Positions 24,627-32,771 are shown, counted from the first letter of the stretch. The stretch is DNA of 64,000 nt from an uncultured Bacteroidales bacterium (GCA_902802815.1 CADCNQ010000003.1:124001-188000); one strand, 5' to 3'. Notes: generated by a model not told the origin, from the sequence alone. Translations and numbers: made by a program.

Positions 24627-24700
24627 CATCACCAAAAGGACATTTTGGTCAGATGCGGGGGGTGTACCACGAAAGTGGAGCCTCCCGTTCCCTTTTTCTT
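24627..24700 (+). ncRNA. Small RNA 1, convergent with the MuF-toxin gene
   Basis: Transcription should start near 24630. The RNA has a 7-bp hairpin ACCAAAA-5nt-TTTTGGT. A longer stem follows, CGGGGGG ... CCTCCCG, enclosing a perfect CCAC-GAAA-GTGG hairpin. A T-rich tail (TTCCCTTTTTCTT) ends at the stop codon of the toxin gene (24699). No open frame of note is present. The sequence just after the promoter (GCATCACCA) recurs in small RNA 2. Confidence 0.6.
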
Positions 24701-26096
24701 AAAAGTCCATCTCATATACAATCTCACGGTCTTGGACGCATATTATTTTTTTGAACTTTACATATTGTCCATCATGGAGCTTTTCTAGCCCACGATACCG
24801 GTTTACTGCATTACTAAGCGTCTCTTGACTAAATCCTCCATTCGGGAAGTCAAGAATTGCAATTTCCGTGTTGCGTTTTTCTGCGCAATGTTTTAATCCT
24901 CTCAGGATATTGTTTGATGTGGCCGTTTCACGTCCGGCTACCTCAAACTTCATACCGTCCCATGTCCCTTCCGTGAATCGCTCACCTATCGTTGTGCTGT
25001 ATTCGTTACCAAGGATAACCACATGGCCTGCTTTATACCCGGCATCACGAACATGCTTCTCATACACACCGCCTTTCTTGTCGAAATTATGACCAGTGTG
25101 TTCGGCCTTTATTCCAAGTGTGTTTTCGTTAAACTCTACATTTCTATAGTTTGGATCATCAAGTAACCTGCGATACTCCCTCCATCGTTCACCTCTCAAG
25201 GCTATCCTCGATGTCAATTCTTGTGGAGGTGCGTTAAGAACTCCATCCACATACTTCGGATTATCCTTTATCCACCTCGGCAGCGTGCCGCGCTCTCGGG
25301 CCCTTTCGATTCTCTCCTTGTTGTCTTCAATCCACGTGTTGAAGTTCTCGGGCACCTCAGTGACCCTTTCACTCTCCCACGAGAAGATCGGTCTGGCGAA
25401 GCATCTGCACCAGGGATGCCAGCCGAAGAAATCAAAGTCCTTGGGGTAGATGCCTTGGAGGTCATCGCACATGTCGATTTTACGATGATTGTCTCCCAGC
25501 AGAACCTCGTAGCCTACCACAAAGGGGAGGGCGTTCCATATCCGCTTCTCTACGACACGGTACGCCGTGGCAATGTCGGAGACAACGAGCCGCCGGAGGT
25601 TACTGAAAAGGGCCTTCTGCGGTCTTACTGCAGACCCCTCGGAGTCTGCTACGATTGTGGCGGGCTTTTTCAGGTATTCGGCGAGCCTTGCCGCACGCTC
25701 CGCATTTGTCCCGGAGGGCAGGAGGCTGACAGCATCTTTCGTCTGTGCGGCGAAGCCCTTGAGGACGTCTCCCGCCGATGTCCTGTCCTCCCATGATCTG
25801 TATGACTGGAGTGAGGCCGCGCTCAAGGTTGCAATCAGGTCTGCATCTGGAGAGTAGTGTATCTTTTTCCGTGCCTCTTCCGACATGGCGTGTCCCATAT
25901 CGGAGGCCGTGACGCTGACCTGAGTCTCTCCGTCTTCTATCGAGGCCCCGACATCAGAGGCAAATTCGCCGGCAAGAGAATCGGCATCACCTCCGCTTAC
26001 GACCTGCATACAATAGGCTGAGAGGCGCTTATCCACGTCTCTCAGCTTCTTATTGATAACGGCCTTGGCCTGTTTGTCGTAAACGCCGGTATTCAT
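24699..26096 (-). CDS. MuF-type minor head protein fused to a C-terminal CdiA-C-like nuclease domain
   Basis: This 465-residue protein has two parts. Residues 1 to about 270 form the SPP1 gp7/MuF head-morphogenesis domain; the diagnostic motif is around YEVLLGDNHRKIDMCDDLQG followed by FGWHPWCRCFARP. From about residue 345 the chain changes to EKHVRDAGYKAGHVVILGNE, TWDGMKFEVAGRE, NNILRGLKHCAEKRNTEIAI. This resembles the C-terminal RNase domain of CdiA (BECR fold). MuF-toxin fusions are a known class of phage polymorphic toxins, possibly packaged in the virion and injected. No protein immunity gene follows; a small RNA gene and a 25-residue peptide do. It overlaps the portal stop by one base (TAATG). 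Confidence 0.8.
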   Translation of the reverse strand: MNTGVYDKQAKAVINKKLRDVDKRLSAYCMQVVSGGDADSLAGEFASDVGASIEDGETQVSVTASDMGHAMSEEARKKIHYSPDADLIATLSAASLQSYRSWEDRTSAGDVLKGFAAQTKDAVSLLPSGTNAERAARLAEYLKKPATIVADSEGSAVRPQKALFSNLRRLVVSDIATAYRVVEKRIWNALPFVVGYEVLLGDNHRKIDMCDDLQGIYPKDFDFFGWHPWCRCFARPIFSWESERVTEVPENFNTWIEDNKERIERARERGTLPRWIKDNPKYVDGVLNAPPQELTSRIALRGERWREYRRLLDDPNYRNVEFNENTLGIKAEHTGHNFDKKGGVYEKHVRDAGYKAGHVVILGNEYSTTIGERFTEGTWDGMKFEVAGRETATSNNILRGLKHCAEKRNTEIAILDFPNGGFSQETLSNAVNRYRGLEKLHDGQYVKFKKIICVQDREIVYEMDF

Positions 26097-27559
26097 TAAA
26101 ATGCGTTCTCTTCTTTAGCGATGTCCTGATCAATCTCATCCAGCTCTTCCTGGTATTCGTCGCAGATGCCCACAAGCATCACGCCCTGCTTACGCGACAT
26201 CACGTGACCGCTCACTCCCTTGGTGGCGTCTTCTATGCGCTTGGACAAATCTTCGATGCGGTAGGGGCGCTGCTCTACCTCAGCGTCTAAGGTCTCCGAT
26301 GCAGACTTCAGGGCCGGCACCAATGCCCCGACAGCATGGATGAGGAAGTTCAGTCTTCGCTGATAGAACTCTCCCATGTCCTCCCAGTGGCGTGCGGCAG
26401 CAAAGAGAGTGGCCATGAACATGAAGTCGAATGCCGTGCCCGAGGGCGGCTGTCCGGATCCTTTCACCTGATCGAAGGAGATAAGTGGGGTATTGGTGAG
26501 CGAGTAGCACCTTACAAGCAGGTTGTCGCACTGAGACTTCACCATGTCGCTGGTCTGATGCCAGTCGAGGTAATAAGCCTTACCGCCTCCCGTAATCTTG
26601 AGCAGATGAGACTTACCGATGTTCTCTGCACCGCCGTTTGCCAAATCGCCCTCCAGTATGAGCTTCGGGAAGAAATTCATCTTGATGGCATCCGACCAGT
26701 CGGAGGTGAGCGTTTCGAGACTCTCGCGTGCGCCGGTGATGTTGTGACACAACTCCTCCGGGCGATAAGCGTACATCGTGGGGTTCTTTTTAAAGCCGTG
26801 CTCGAAGGGGTAGCCCTTGGAGTTTGCCCAGTCTTCTTTGTCGATGTGCTGCACCTGATAGACGGAATCTTTGGTAACGAGCATGAAGCAATGGACGGTG
26901 CTGTTGTCCGATTTCTTGTATTCATATTCGCGGCCGATTCCAAGATAATCGTTACCGTCATCGGAGAATATGGGGTACAGCTTGTCGCCTCTGAAGGGAG
27001 ACCATATCTGCATGCGGAGTTTGTATTCAGGCTGAGTCTTGATACCAACAAAGGACGCGGCCTTATTCCACACCTTTCTCCAGAAGCCGCTGGCGTCGTA
27101 GCGATACCAGTATTCACAGACCTCCTGCTCGGCAAGCCATGCCCGAAGCTCGCGCTTGTTTTGGAACTTCAGCTTGTTGTCCTTGGAGACTTTCTTAATT
27201 ACATTAAGCAAGGTTTTTTCCTCTTTGTATTCCGTCTCCGCTTTGATGGCCGGTTCGTTGCCGATGGTAAAGGCCACATGAATGTTCACGATGTCCTGCT
27301 CGATGGGCAGAGCGATGCGTGCCACCTCTTCCTCTTCATATTCTGCAGGATGCTCCACGCCATGTGTATCGTAGTATGAATCCTTTTTCAGCGTCTTCAT
27401 ATTCTTACGGAATTGCTTGTCGTGGATCCTGTGTTTGTCGGTGTACCAGTTTTTCGACAACCGCTCCACGTTGGGCATCGGTGTCCGGCGGGAATTTTTG
27501 ATCACTTTGATTCTTTCGTCCCATGTCGGGAGTTCTAAGATTTCTTCGATGCTATTCAT
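26096..27559 (-). CDS. Portal protein (SPP1 gp6-like)
   Basis: This 487-residue protein carries the portal signatures IEQDIVNIHVAFTIGNEPAI, a clip/wing region (QIWSPFRGDKLYPIFSDDGN), and the stem motif TNTPLISFDQVKGSGQPPSG with a following helical crown. It lies between large terminase and the MuF protein, as in SPP1. The dodecameric portal is the DNA entry channel of the capsid. Confidence 0.95.
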   Translation of the reverse strand: MNSIEEILELPTWDERIKVIKNSRRTPMPNVERLSKNWYTDKHRIHDKQFRKNMKTLKKDSYYDTHGVEHPAEYEEEEVARIALPIEQDIVNIHVAFTIGNEPAIKAETEYKEEKTLLNVIKKVSKDNKLKFQNKRELRAWLAEQEVCEYWYRYDASGFWRKVWNKAASFVGIKTQPEYKLRMQIWSPFRGDKLYPIFSDDGNDYLGIGREYEYKKSDNSTVHCFMLVTKDSVYQVQHIDKEDWANSKGYPFEHGFKKNPTMYAYRPEELCHNITGARESLETLTSDWSDAIKMNFFPKLILEGDLANGGAENIGKSHLLKITGGGKAYYLDWHQTSDMVKSQCDNLLVRCYSLTNTPLISFDQVKGSGQPPSGTAFDFMFMATLFAAARHWEDMGEFYQRRLNFLIHAVGALVPALKSASETLDAEVEQRPYRIEDLSKRIEDATKGVSGHVMSRKQGVMLVGICDEYQEELDEIDQDIAKEENAF

Positions 27560-27570
27560 GTTGCTATGTT

Positions 27571-28806
27571 TTAGAAATATCCATTATACGATTTCGGCTT
27601 TTCCATATTGCGATATGCGTGACCCAGCAGCTCTTGCCAGCAGACGTAGCGAATGCCGTCGATGGCGTGATTGAAGTTGTCACAGGGTATATTGATGAAG
27701 CGGCCGGTCTTCGGGTCCTGTTGCCAGGTATAGTTTTTGAACTCCTTCCATATATTGACAGACCTCTCGGTGACGTAGATGTGCTTGAGGCCCTGCATGA
27801 AGTCGATGCCGAAAAGAACAGATCCGGCGCCCTTCGTCGTGGACTGGATAGGGAGGCCGGCATTATGTATCTCGGTAATCTCTCGCTGTTCTGCATTATC
27901 GGCCCATATCTTACGCGTACGGGCCTCGGGTAGGGGCTTTATACACTCAATGATGTCCGGCGTTGTCATGTGCGTGTTATAGCACTCTTCGTCGATATAG
28001 AGGCAGTCATCATGGAAGCCCACAGTCTCAATAGCCGTCGGATCGTTGGTGAAGCCGAAGTCGAGGCCCCTCCACCGGCGTTTGACGTAGAAGGGTATCT
28101 CTTTGATGAGAGACACCTTCTCAAAGATAAGGCCCTCCAAGGAGGCGCGTTCGCCAAGGCCGTAAATCTTCCACTTGCGAACATCCACCGTGCCGGCAGC
28201 GTAATTCTCTTCTGTCGGCTCATAGGAGAGGATCTTGCGGCGCATATTCTCCGGGATCATCGGATTGTCCAGCATCGTCGAATGGTCGAAGTAACAATCC
28301 GGACGCTTGCAGACGTTATCGTATATCCAATGCTCATCTGCAGTAGGGTTGTAGTCCAGGACAGAGAACCCGGCGCATCGCTGCTCCATCTGGTCGAAGT
28401 CGTCCTTCGTGGCCTCCATCGCCTCGTTAATCCAAAAGATGTCGGACGTGAGGCCGTGCAGCTTCTGTTGATCGTCGAGGCCGACAAACCAAAACGACCA
28501 CCTGTTTATCTTGATGATGTGGGAAGAGTTGTTGACGTAAACCCGGTTCAACAACCCCATGTCCGTGAGAATCGTCTTGAAGTCCTCCCATACCGTAGCA
28601 TTCAGCCATGTGCCTTTCTTACGTGAGATAACAACACGCTTTCTTTCGATGGAGCAAAGGGCAAGGACGATAAAAAACTGAATGATGGAGTATGTCTTCG
28701 ACGAACGGGAGCCGCCCTCAAATACGAGCACGTTGAATCTGCCCGATTCGTGGGCCTTCATCGCCCGGGCATATACAGGAGTGCAGGTAAGGTTCAGCTC
28801 GTTCAT
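27571..28806 (-). CDS. Terminase large subunit
   Basis: This 411-residue protein has an N-terminal ATPase with Walker A variant GGSRSSKT (residues 31-38) and Walker B region IFWINEAMEA. The RNase H-like nuclease begins at LDFGFTNDPTAI, with later acidic residues in IWADNAEQREI and NHAIDGIRY. This is the Terminase_3/PBSX type. It cuts concatemers and drives DNA packaging. It overlaps the small subunit gene by 4 nt. Confidence 0.97.
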   Translation of the reverse strand: MNELNLTCTPVYARAMKAHESGRFNVLVFEGGSRSSKTYSIIQFFIVLALCSIERKRVVISRKKGTWLNATVWEDFKTILTDMGLLNRVYVNNSSHIIKINRWSFWFVGLDDQQKLHGLTSDIFWINEAMEATKDDFDQMEQRCAGFSVLDYNPTADEHWIYDNVCKRPDCYFDHSTMLDNPMIPENMRRKILSYEPTEENYAAGTVDVRKWKIYGLGERASLEGLIFEKVSLIKEIPFYVKRRWRGLDFGFTNDPTAIETVGFHDDCLYIDEECYNTHMTTPDIIECIKPLPEARTRKIWADNAEQREITEIHNAGLPIQSTTKGAGSVLFGIDFMQGLKHIYVTERSVNIWKEFKNYTWQQDPKTGRFINIPCDNFNHAIDGIRYVCWQELLGHAYRNMEKPKSYNGYF

Positions 28807-29462
28807 CCCTTTTTCTCTTGAAGTTCGGTGTCTTCTTTCTTGTTGTACACGATGTTGACATTGATTTTTTCAATGCCCTTTTCGTCCACGGAGACATCCA
28901 TCCTCTTCATCTGCTGCAGGGCCTTTCTAAACTCTGGGTCGTGATGGAATCTCCACATGGTGATAGCCTGGAGGTTAGGCGGCAGCTCTTGAACGGTCTC
29001 AGTCGTGGTGGTGTCATCAACCTTGTTCCCCTCCTTATCTACGCCAGTCCTGTGCGTGGTAGTGGTGGTTTTTGTTTTGATCTTACCGAGGGCGATTTTG
29101 TCGTAAACTCCCTTGTAAACGAGGCCCAAACGGCCGCGTGCGCGCTGCAATACTTGACAAATGAGCATCGAACGCAGTTTGTTCTCTTGCTCTGTCCATC
29201 CGTCGTATGAGCCGTTTTTCATGCGTGAGAAAACCTCTGCCGTGAGGCTGTCGGGAATACCCTCTACATCTTCAAGCTCGGGCATAGGCTCGTTCGGGTC
29301 TGCGTCATCTATCTTCTGGTTGTTCCTCTCTGTGATAATAGCACGCACCTCCTCGCCTACAAATTGGGCTATCTCGTGGTCGTTGTAGTCCCTTGCCGCG
29401 AGATTGCCGATGGCAGTGTAGAAGTCCTGCCCGTCGTAGTCGAATTTCTTCTGCGCGCTCAT
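28803..29462 (-). CDS. Terminase small subunit
   Basis: This 219-residue helical protein has an N-terminal DNA-binding segment (ARDYNDHEIAQFVGEEVRAI). It continues with helix-rich and Thr-rich parts (TKTTTTTHRTGVDKEGNKVD). A conserved PPNLQAITMWRFHHDPEFRK motif, usual in Bacteroidetes phage small terminases, follows. It recognises the packaging site and recruits the large subunit, which follows with a 4-nt overlap. Confidence 0.85.
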   Translation of the reverse strand: MSAQKKFDYDGQDFYTAIGNLAARDYNDHEIAQFVGEEVRAIITERNNQKIDDADPNEPMPELEDVEGIPDSLTAEVFSRMKNGSYDGWTEQENKLRSMLICQVLQRARGRLGLVYKGVYDKIALGKIKTKTTTTTHRTGVDKEGNKVDDTTTTETVQELPPNLQAITMWRFHHDPEFRKALQQMKRMDVSVDEKGIEKINVNIVYNKKEDTELQEKKG

Positions 29463-29463
29463 A

Positions 29464-30234
29464 TTACTCCTCGTTTATCACTTCGCAGCGCATGTCGAAG
29501 TCTTCCCCCTTGACGAATTTCTTGTCGGGCTCGTACCCGAAGCGCTGCAGGAAACGGTTCTTGCTCTCTATGTTGTCGAAGGACAGCATTACATAGGCCT
29601 CCATGTCGCCGGCGCTTTTCTCTGACGCCTGCTTTACCTGGGCCTTGACCTCTTTCATGTGAGCGACCTTTGCCGCCCTCTCGGCCTGCTTCTCTGCCTC
29701 TCGCTTGGCCTTTTCTGTCTCCTTCTCATCGTTAACCTCCTTCATGAGGTCGCCGAGTGATTCGGTGAGGTCGGACTGCTCTTCAGTCTTGAACATGTAG
29801 TCCAATCCCAGGAGAGAAAGGTCGGCCTCTGAAAGCCCGGCATCCTTATATTCGATGTCCGGTATGATCTTGGCAAGTTTGTCTCTGTCCCACCGGCCCT
29901 GCGCATTGGGATTGTTGAGCAGGACGTTTTCTTCCATTTCGGTCTTCTCATCTACATCTACAAGCTCTACGCGCAGCCAGTAGTCGTTCTCTTTGGTCTG
30001 AGGGTTATATTTGTGCAGATCGTCGAGGATGTGGACTTTCTGATGGCCACCGACTATCGTCATGCCTGTGCGCTTGTTCACGACAATGCCGCCGAGAATA
30101 CCGTATCTCTTAATGCCCCGCTTGAGGTTTTTGCGGTTTTCTTCATCGATGATGCGCGGGTTGTATGAGGCAAAATGTATCTCAGAACGCCTGACAGTTG
30201 CGACCTCACCGGTAAAATATTTACTTAATTCCAT
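29464..30234 (-). CDS. ParB-like nuclease domain protein
   Basis: This 256-residue protein has an N-terminal ParB/Srx domain at about residues 10-110 (ASYNPRIIDEENRKNLKRGI, YGILGGIVVNKRTGMTIVGG). The GGHQ motif lies in the CTP/nucleotide-binding position. The second half is a charged coiled coil (ETEKAKREAEKQAERAAKVA). Such proteins next to terminases occur in many siphoviruses. A role in packaging or DNA processing is inferred. It stops 2 nt before the small terminase start. Confidence 0.85.
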   Translation of the reverse strand: MELSKYFTGEVATVRRSEIHFASYNPRIIDEENRKNLKRGIKRYGILGGIVVNKRTGMTIVGGHQKVHILDDLHKYNPQTKENDYWLRVELVDVDEKTEMEENVLLNNPNAQGRWDRDKLAKIIPDIEYKDAGLSEADLSLLGLDYMFKTEEQSDLTESLGDLMKEVNDEKETEKAKREAEKQAERAAKVAHMKEVKAQVKQASEKSAGDMEAYVMLSFDNIESKNRFLQRFGYEPDKKFVKGEDFDMRCEVINEE

Positions 30235-30261
30235 CGATTGTTCACTTTTTTGGGTTAATTA

Positions 30262-30293
30262 TTTGGTGGTTTCGAATTGTTTTCTTACTTTTG
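30262..30293 (+). promoter_or_regulatory. Promoter of small RNA 2
   Basis: TTTG (30262-30265), a 20-nt spacer and TACTTTTG (30286-30293) fit the Bacteroidetes consensus. The stretch TTTGGTGGTTTC is identical to that in the promoter of small RNA 1. Confidence 0.7.
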
Positions 30294-30298
30294 CAGCA

Positions 30299-30408
30299 TC
30301 ACCAGAGAATGGTGTGGGGCTTGTGCGGTAGCAGTTGCAGCATATTCGCATCGGCGGTATCCCTTCACAAGGCAAAGGCGTCCGGTATGCAGGCAACGCC
30401 TTTTTTTT
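30299..30408 (+). ncRNA. Small RNA 2, convergent with the BECR-like toxin gene
   Basis: About 110 nt, transcribed opposite to the operon. It starts with CACCA-gagaa-TGGTG and contains a long-range stem GCTTGTG ... CACAAGGC around a structured middle. It ends with an intrinsic terminator AAAGGCGT ... ACGCCTTT plus eight T at 30401-30408. The terminator touches the stop codon of the toxin-like gene (30407). No credible peptide is encoded. The strong terminator and consensus promoter make an independent transcript likely. Confidence 0.7.
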
Positions 30409-31015
30409 ATTTTATGTTCCATCTGTAGATTGATCTGGTTGTTTCGTTCACGTGAAGATAAAGAAGTGGACGTGCTTTTGTCTCCCCGTCTCTCACTTGT
30501 CTTTTGTATTCCGTGACACCATCACGAATGTGAAACCTATTGTATTGACTTCCTTTGGGTGCAATTGAAATAGCGACATCTGATTGAATCGTTTTTCTTT
30601 CGTCAGGTTTGAATTTTTTTCGACTGTGTTTAATTGCTTCCGCTACAGTTCTAGGATCCGGCTTACCGCTTAACTTGTATATCTCATGCGTAAACCCTTC
30701 AACACGTCCATCCGATGATGGTAAGGTAAGCGTCCTATCGTTTATTTTTATTTTGGCATTTCCTTCTCTGTCAAGTGTAAAGGCAAAACCGTTTTCTGCA
30801 AATATCCGGCCCACTTCTGTCTCGTGAGCATGATGTTGCCCAATCTTAGCAAAATAGGCTCCGTTTTTATGTAGGTTGCGCTCCACAGTATATCCCTCAC
30901 GTTCCAGTTTATCAGCTTCGGCCTGGTTACGTGCAATTCTCCTTGCACTGGCCACACCATTAGCCGAAACCTGACGGCTCGATTCAACTCCATAGATATA
31001 AACACCTTCACCCAT
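30407..31015 (-). CDS. BECR/CdiA-C-like toxin domain protein
   Basis: This protein has 202 residues from the ATG at 31015, which overlaps the upstream gene by 8 nt; longer in-frame extension would be a shadow of that gene. The C-terminal half has the layout of CdiA-C/BECR nucleases: a helix (TEVGRIFAENGFAFTLDREG), then PSSDGRVEGFTHEIYKL, then a helix AEAIKHSRKKF and strand SDVAISIAP. The N-terminal part is Arg/Ala/Glu-rich. It is probably a toxin or an accessory nuclease; the match is weaker than for the MuF fusion. Confidence 0.55.
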   Translation of the reverse strand: MGEGVYIYGVESSRQVSANGVASARRIARNQAEADKLEREGYTVERNLHKNGAYFAKIGQHHAHETEVGRIFAENGFAFTLDREGNAKIKINDRTLTLPSSDGRVEGFTHEIYKLSGKPDPRTVAEAIKHSRKKFKPDERKTIQSDVAISIAPKGSQYNRFHIRDGVTEYKRQVRDGETKARPLLYLHVNETTRSIYRWNIK

Positions 31016-31688
31016 TGTTCTGCTTTTGGTCATATTCCCACAATATCCTTTCGGACAGAGGGAAGGTTTTGTAAATCTTCTGCAGATCCTGCGGAAAGTT
31101 CTCGCGCAGCCAAAGAAAGCAATCGAGGTTGAATCCTGTGCCGCTCGAAGCCTTGAGAGAATATCGGACTGGCTCCGGAATGGCGTTCTGCCGCATGTAG
31201 GCCAGCACATCCTTCTGAGTCCAGTCTGCGAGAGGGTAGGCCTGCTGGTTGTAGATGTAATCGTCACCCTCCAAGCGTTTCAGCATCAGGCGCCGGTTCA
31301 TACTGTCGGCTTTCTTCATGCCAAGGAGCACGTAATCAATGCCCGTTTTCATGCGAACGGCCTTTATCACGTCGGCGAGCTTTATGAGCTGCACATTTGG
31401 CTCCGGCACACAATAGAGACCACCTCGAAGGATGTAAGACAGATTCCAATGAGGCACCTGCATAAACTCCACATTCGGGTAGCGGCTCTTGCACCAGTTG
31501 ACCCACCGCTCGATATGTTCAAGACCGGGGACAAAGTACATAAACACGCAGACAATCCTCTGAAACTTCCCGTAAACGAGATCCAGCGTCACAAGAGAGT
31601 CCTTCCCGAGACTACAAAAGACGATACAGCCATCAGAATTTCTCCTAACGGCTGCAATCGTCTTCGTAGCGGATTCCATCTTCGTCAT
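31008..31688 (-). CDS. PP-loop (PAPS reductase family) protein 1
   Basis: This 226-residue protein has the ATP-pyrophosphatase loop FCSLGKDSLVTLDL (residues 24-37, SLGKDS instead of SGGKDS). Later motifs are DYVLLGMKKADSMNRRLMLK and YPLADWTQKDVLAYMRQN, the PAPS-reductase-type C-terminal region. Phage members of this family may act in sulfur transfer or nucleotide modification. The true substrate is unknown. It is part of the packaging operon. Confidence 0.8.
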   Translation of the reverse strand: MTKMESATKTIAAVRRNSDGCIVFCSLGKDSLVTLDLVYGKFQRIVCVFMYFVPGLEHIERWVNWCKSRYPNVEFMQVPHWNLSYILRGGLYCVPEPNVQLIKLADVIKAVRMKTGIDYVLLGMKKADSMNRRLMLKRLEGDDYIYNQQAYPLADWTQKDVLAYMRQNAIPEPVRYSLKASSGTGFNLDCFLWLRENFPQDLQKIYKTFPLSERILWEYDQKQNNG

Positions 31689-31691
31689 CGC

Positions 31692-31856
31692 TTAACCAGT
31701 GGAGAGTCCGAAGGATTTGCGAAGTTGACGATATACGGTCTGATGGGATGCCAGGCGGTTGCCGGGCTCCAAAGAACGACGGCGGCTGTTACCAAGGTAA
31801 GCACCGGTGTTCCCGTTGATACGTCTCTGGAGAGGGGTGTTGTTACGTCTTGCCAT
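31692..31856 (-). CDS. 54-residue basic protein
   Basis: ATG at 31856 opens a frame (MARRNNTPLQRRINGNTGAY ... RKSFGLSTG) that stops 3 nt before the PP-loop gene. It is strongly basic, with an Arg triplet. It fills an otherwise empty gap in a tight operon, which supports reality. Function unknown; nucleic-acid binding is possible from charge. Confidence 0.6.
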   Translation of the reverse strand: MARRNNTPLQRRINGNTGAYLGNSRRRSLEPGNRLASHQTVYRQLRKSFGLSTG

Positions 31857-31882
31857 GATCTTCTACTGTTGAATGTTTAATC

Positions 31883-32266
31883 CTATTTTCGACTGTTCAC
31901 AGTATGGTTAATGATTCTTCCGAGGTCATACACAACTCTTTCGACAACCCATGTCTGCCCGCCGTACTGGTACTCAATGGGGTTGCGGTTGTCGTCCAGC
32001 ATGATTTCACTTCGAGCTGCCTTTACCTCTACAAGGGCCGTGTCGCCGGTCTCTTTCGAGGTGAAATGAATCGCGTCGTACACAATGGGGATTGCGTTCG
32101 CGTTTTCATCCTCTAACTCGTAGCCCTCTTTGTCAAGCTGAAGGTATTTCTTGACGTTGTTGGGGCGAACTTCGCAAAATTCTTGTACCTTTCGGCCGTC
32201 CTTGATAGCGTCAAGATACTTTTGTCTGATAAGACGTTGTAATGTTCTCATACGTTCGTGCTTCAT
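31883..32266 (-). CDS. ASCH-like domain protein, first gene of the packaging operon
   Basis: The protein has 127 residues from MKHERMRTLQRLIRQKYLDA. The start at 32266 (or at 32251) was preferred over 32308, because the -7 box at 32276-32283 places the RNA start below 32275. The pattern KYLDAIKDGRKVQEFCEVRP with a later YDAIHFTSKETGDTALVEVK recalls ASCH domains (IKDGRK...E.R plus a beta-barrel), a fold linked to RNA binding. Confidence in the fold is moderate. Confidence 0.6.
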   Translation of the reverse strand: MKHERMRTLQRLIRQKYLDAIKDGRKVQEFCEVRPNNVKKYLQLDKEGYELEDENANAIPIVYDAIHFTSKETGDTALVEVKAARSEIMLDDNRNPIEYQYGGQTWVVERVVYDLGRIINHTVNSRK

Positions 32267-32275
32267 GAATTTGTG

Positions 32276-32348
32276 CAAAGATAGCGCATTATCTTTGCTC
32301 AAAAGCAAAGCTTTAAGCCTATCCTTTTACCTATCGAAAATAGGTAAA
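32276..32348 (-). promoter_or_regulatory. Late promoter of the packaging operon with upstream activator-like inverted repeat
   Basis: Minus-strand -7 box TATCTTTG (plus 32276-32283) lies within a small palindrome GCAAAGATA-gcgcat-TATCTTTGC. The inverted repeat TTTACCTAT-5nt-ATAGGTAAA (32326-32348) lies exactly 42 nt upstream of the box, as in the capsid operon promoter at 22588-22660. A second CAAAGC/GCTTTG dyad lies between them. Confidence 0.7.
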
Positions 32349-32415
32349 CACTTTTATTCATGACTAAACGCATGTTCATACATATAAATAAGCGTATAAC
32401 TTACTAAAATGTATG

Positions 32416-32484
32416 TTTTATAACATATATATTATAAAATAATGTAAAAAGAGAGCGTTGTTTTAGAAAAATGTCGTACCTTTG
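32416..32484 (+). promoter_or_regulatory. Promoter and operator of the XRE-ASCH pair
   Basis: The -7 box TACCTTTG (32477-32484) precedes the XRE gene by 26 nt, with TTG at 32458-32460. Upstream is the inverted repeat TTTTATAA-8nt-TTATAAAA (32416-32439), a likely binding site for the XRE protein or the phage repressor. Confidence 0.6.
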
Positions 32485-32510
32485 CGGCAGTTAACCTAAA
32501 ACATGAGAAT

Positions 32511-32771
32511 ATGGACATAAGAGCAGTTATCAAAAGGCAGGGTTGGACTCTTGAGCGTCTGGCCGAAGAAATGTACAATTCGAAGACCGGCGCAAAGGGT
32601 GTCTCTCAGGCATCTGTCTCGCAGATCCTGAATGGTAATCCGACGCTTGATAAGCTGAAAGAGATTGCGTCGATAATCGGCGTTTCTGTTTCAGAGTTGG
32701 TCGGCGATGGTGACAGGACAATGATCAGGTGTCCGAAATGTGGTGAATTGATAAAGATTGAAGTAAAATGA
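32511..32771 (+). CDS. XRE-family regulator with C-terminal zinc knuckle
   Basis: This 86-residue protein has an HTH at about residues 13-58 (TLERLAEEMYNSK, then VSQASVSQILNGNPTLDKLK). It ends in RCPKCGELIKIEVK, half of a zinc ribbon. It is one of the few + strand genes in the prophage middle. It overlaps the following ASCH gene by 4 nt (ATGA). Such a pair resembles a toxin-antitoxin operon, with the regulator as antitoxin, or a regulatory accessory unit. Confidence 0.8.
   Translation: MDIRAVIKRQGWTLERLAEEMYNSKTGAKGVSQASVSQILNGNPTLDKLKEIASIIGVSVSELVGDGDRTMIRCPKCGELIKIEVK

Noticed and set aside
31015-31267. 84-codon upstream extension of the BECR-like gene
   Set aside because: It runs inside the PP-loop gene in another frame and reads as a Ser/Arg-rich shadow; the ATG at 31015 gives the expected short operon overlap.
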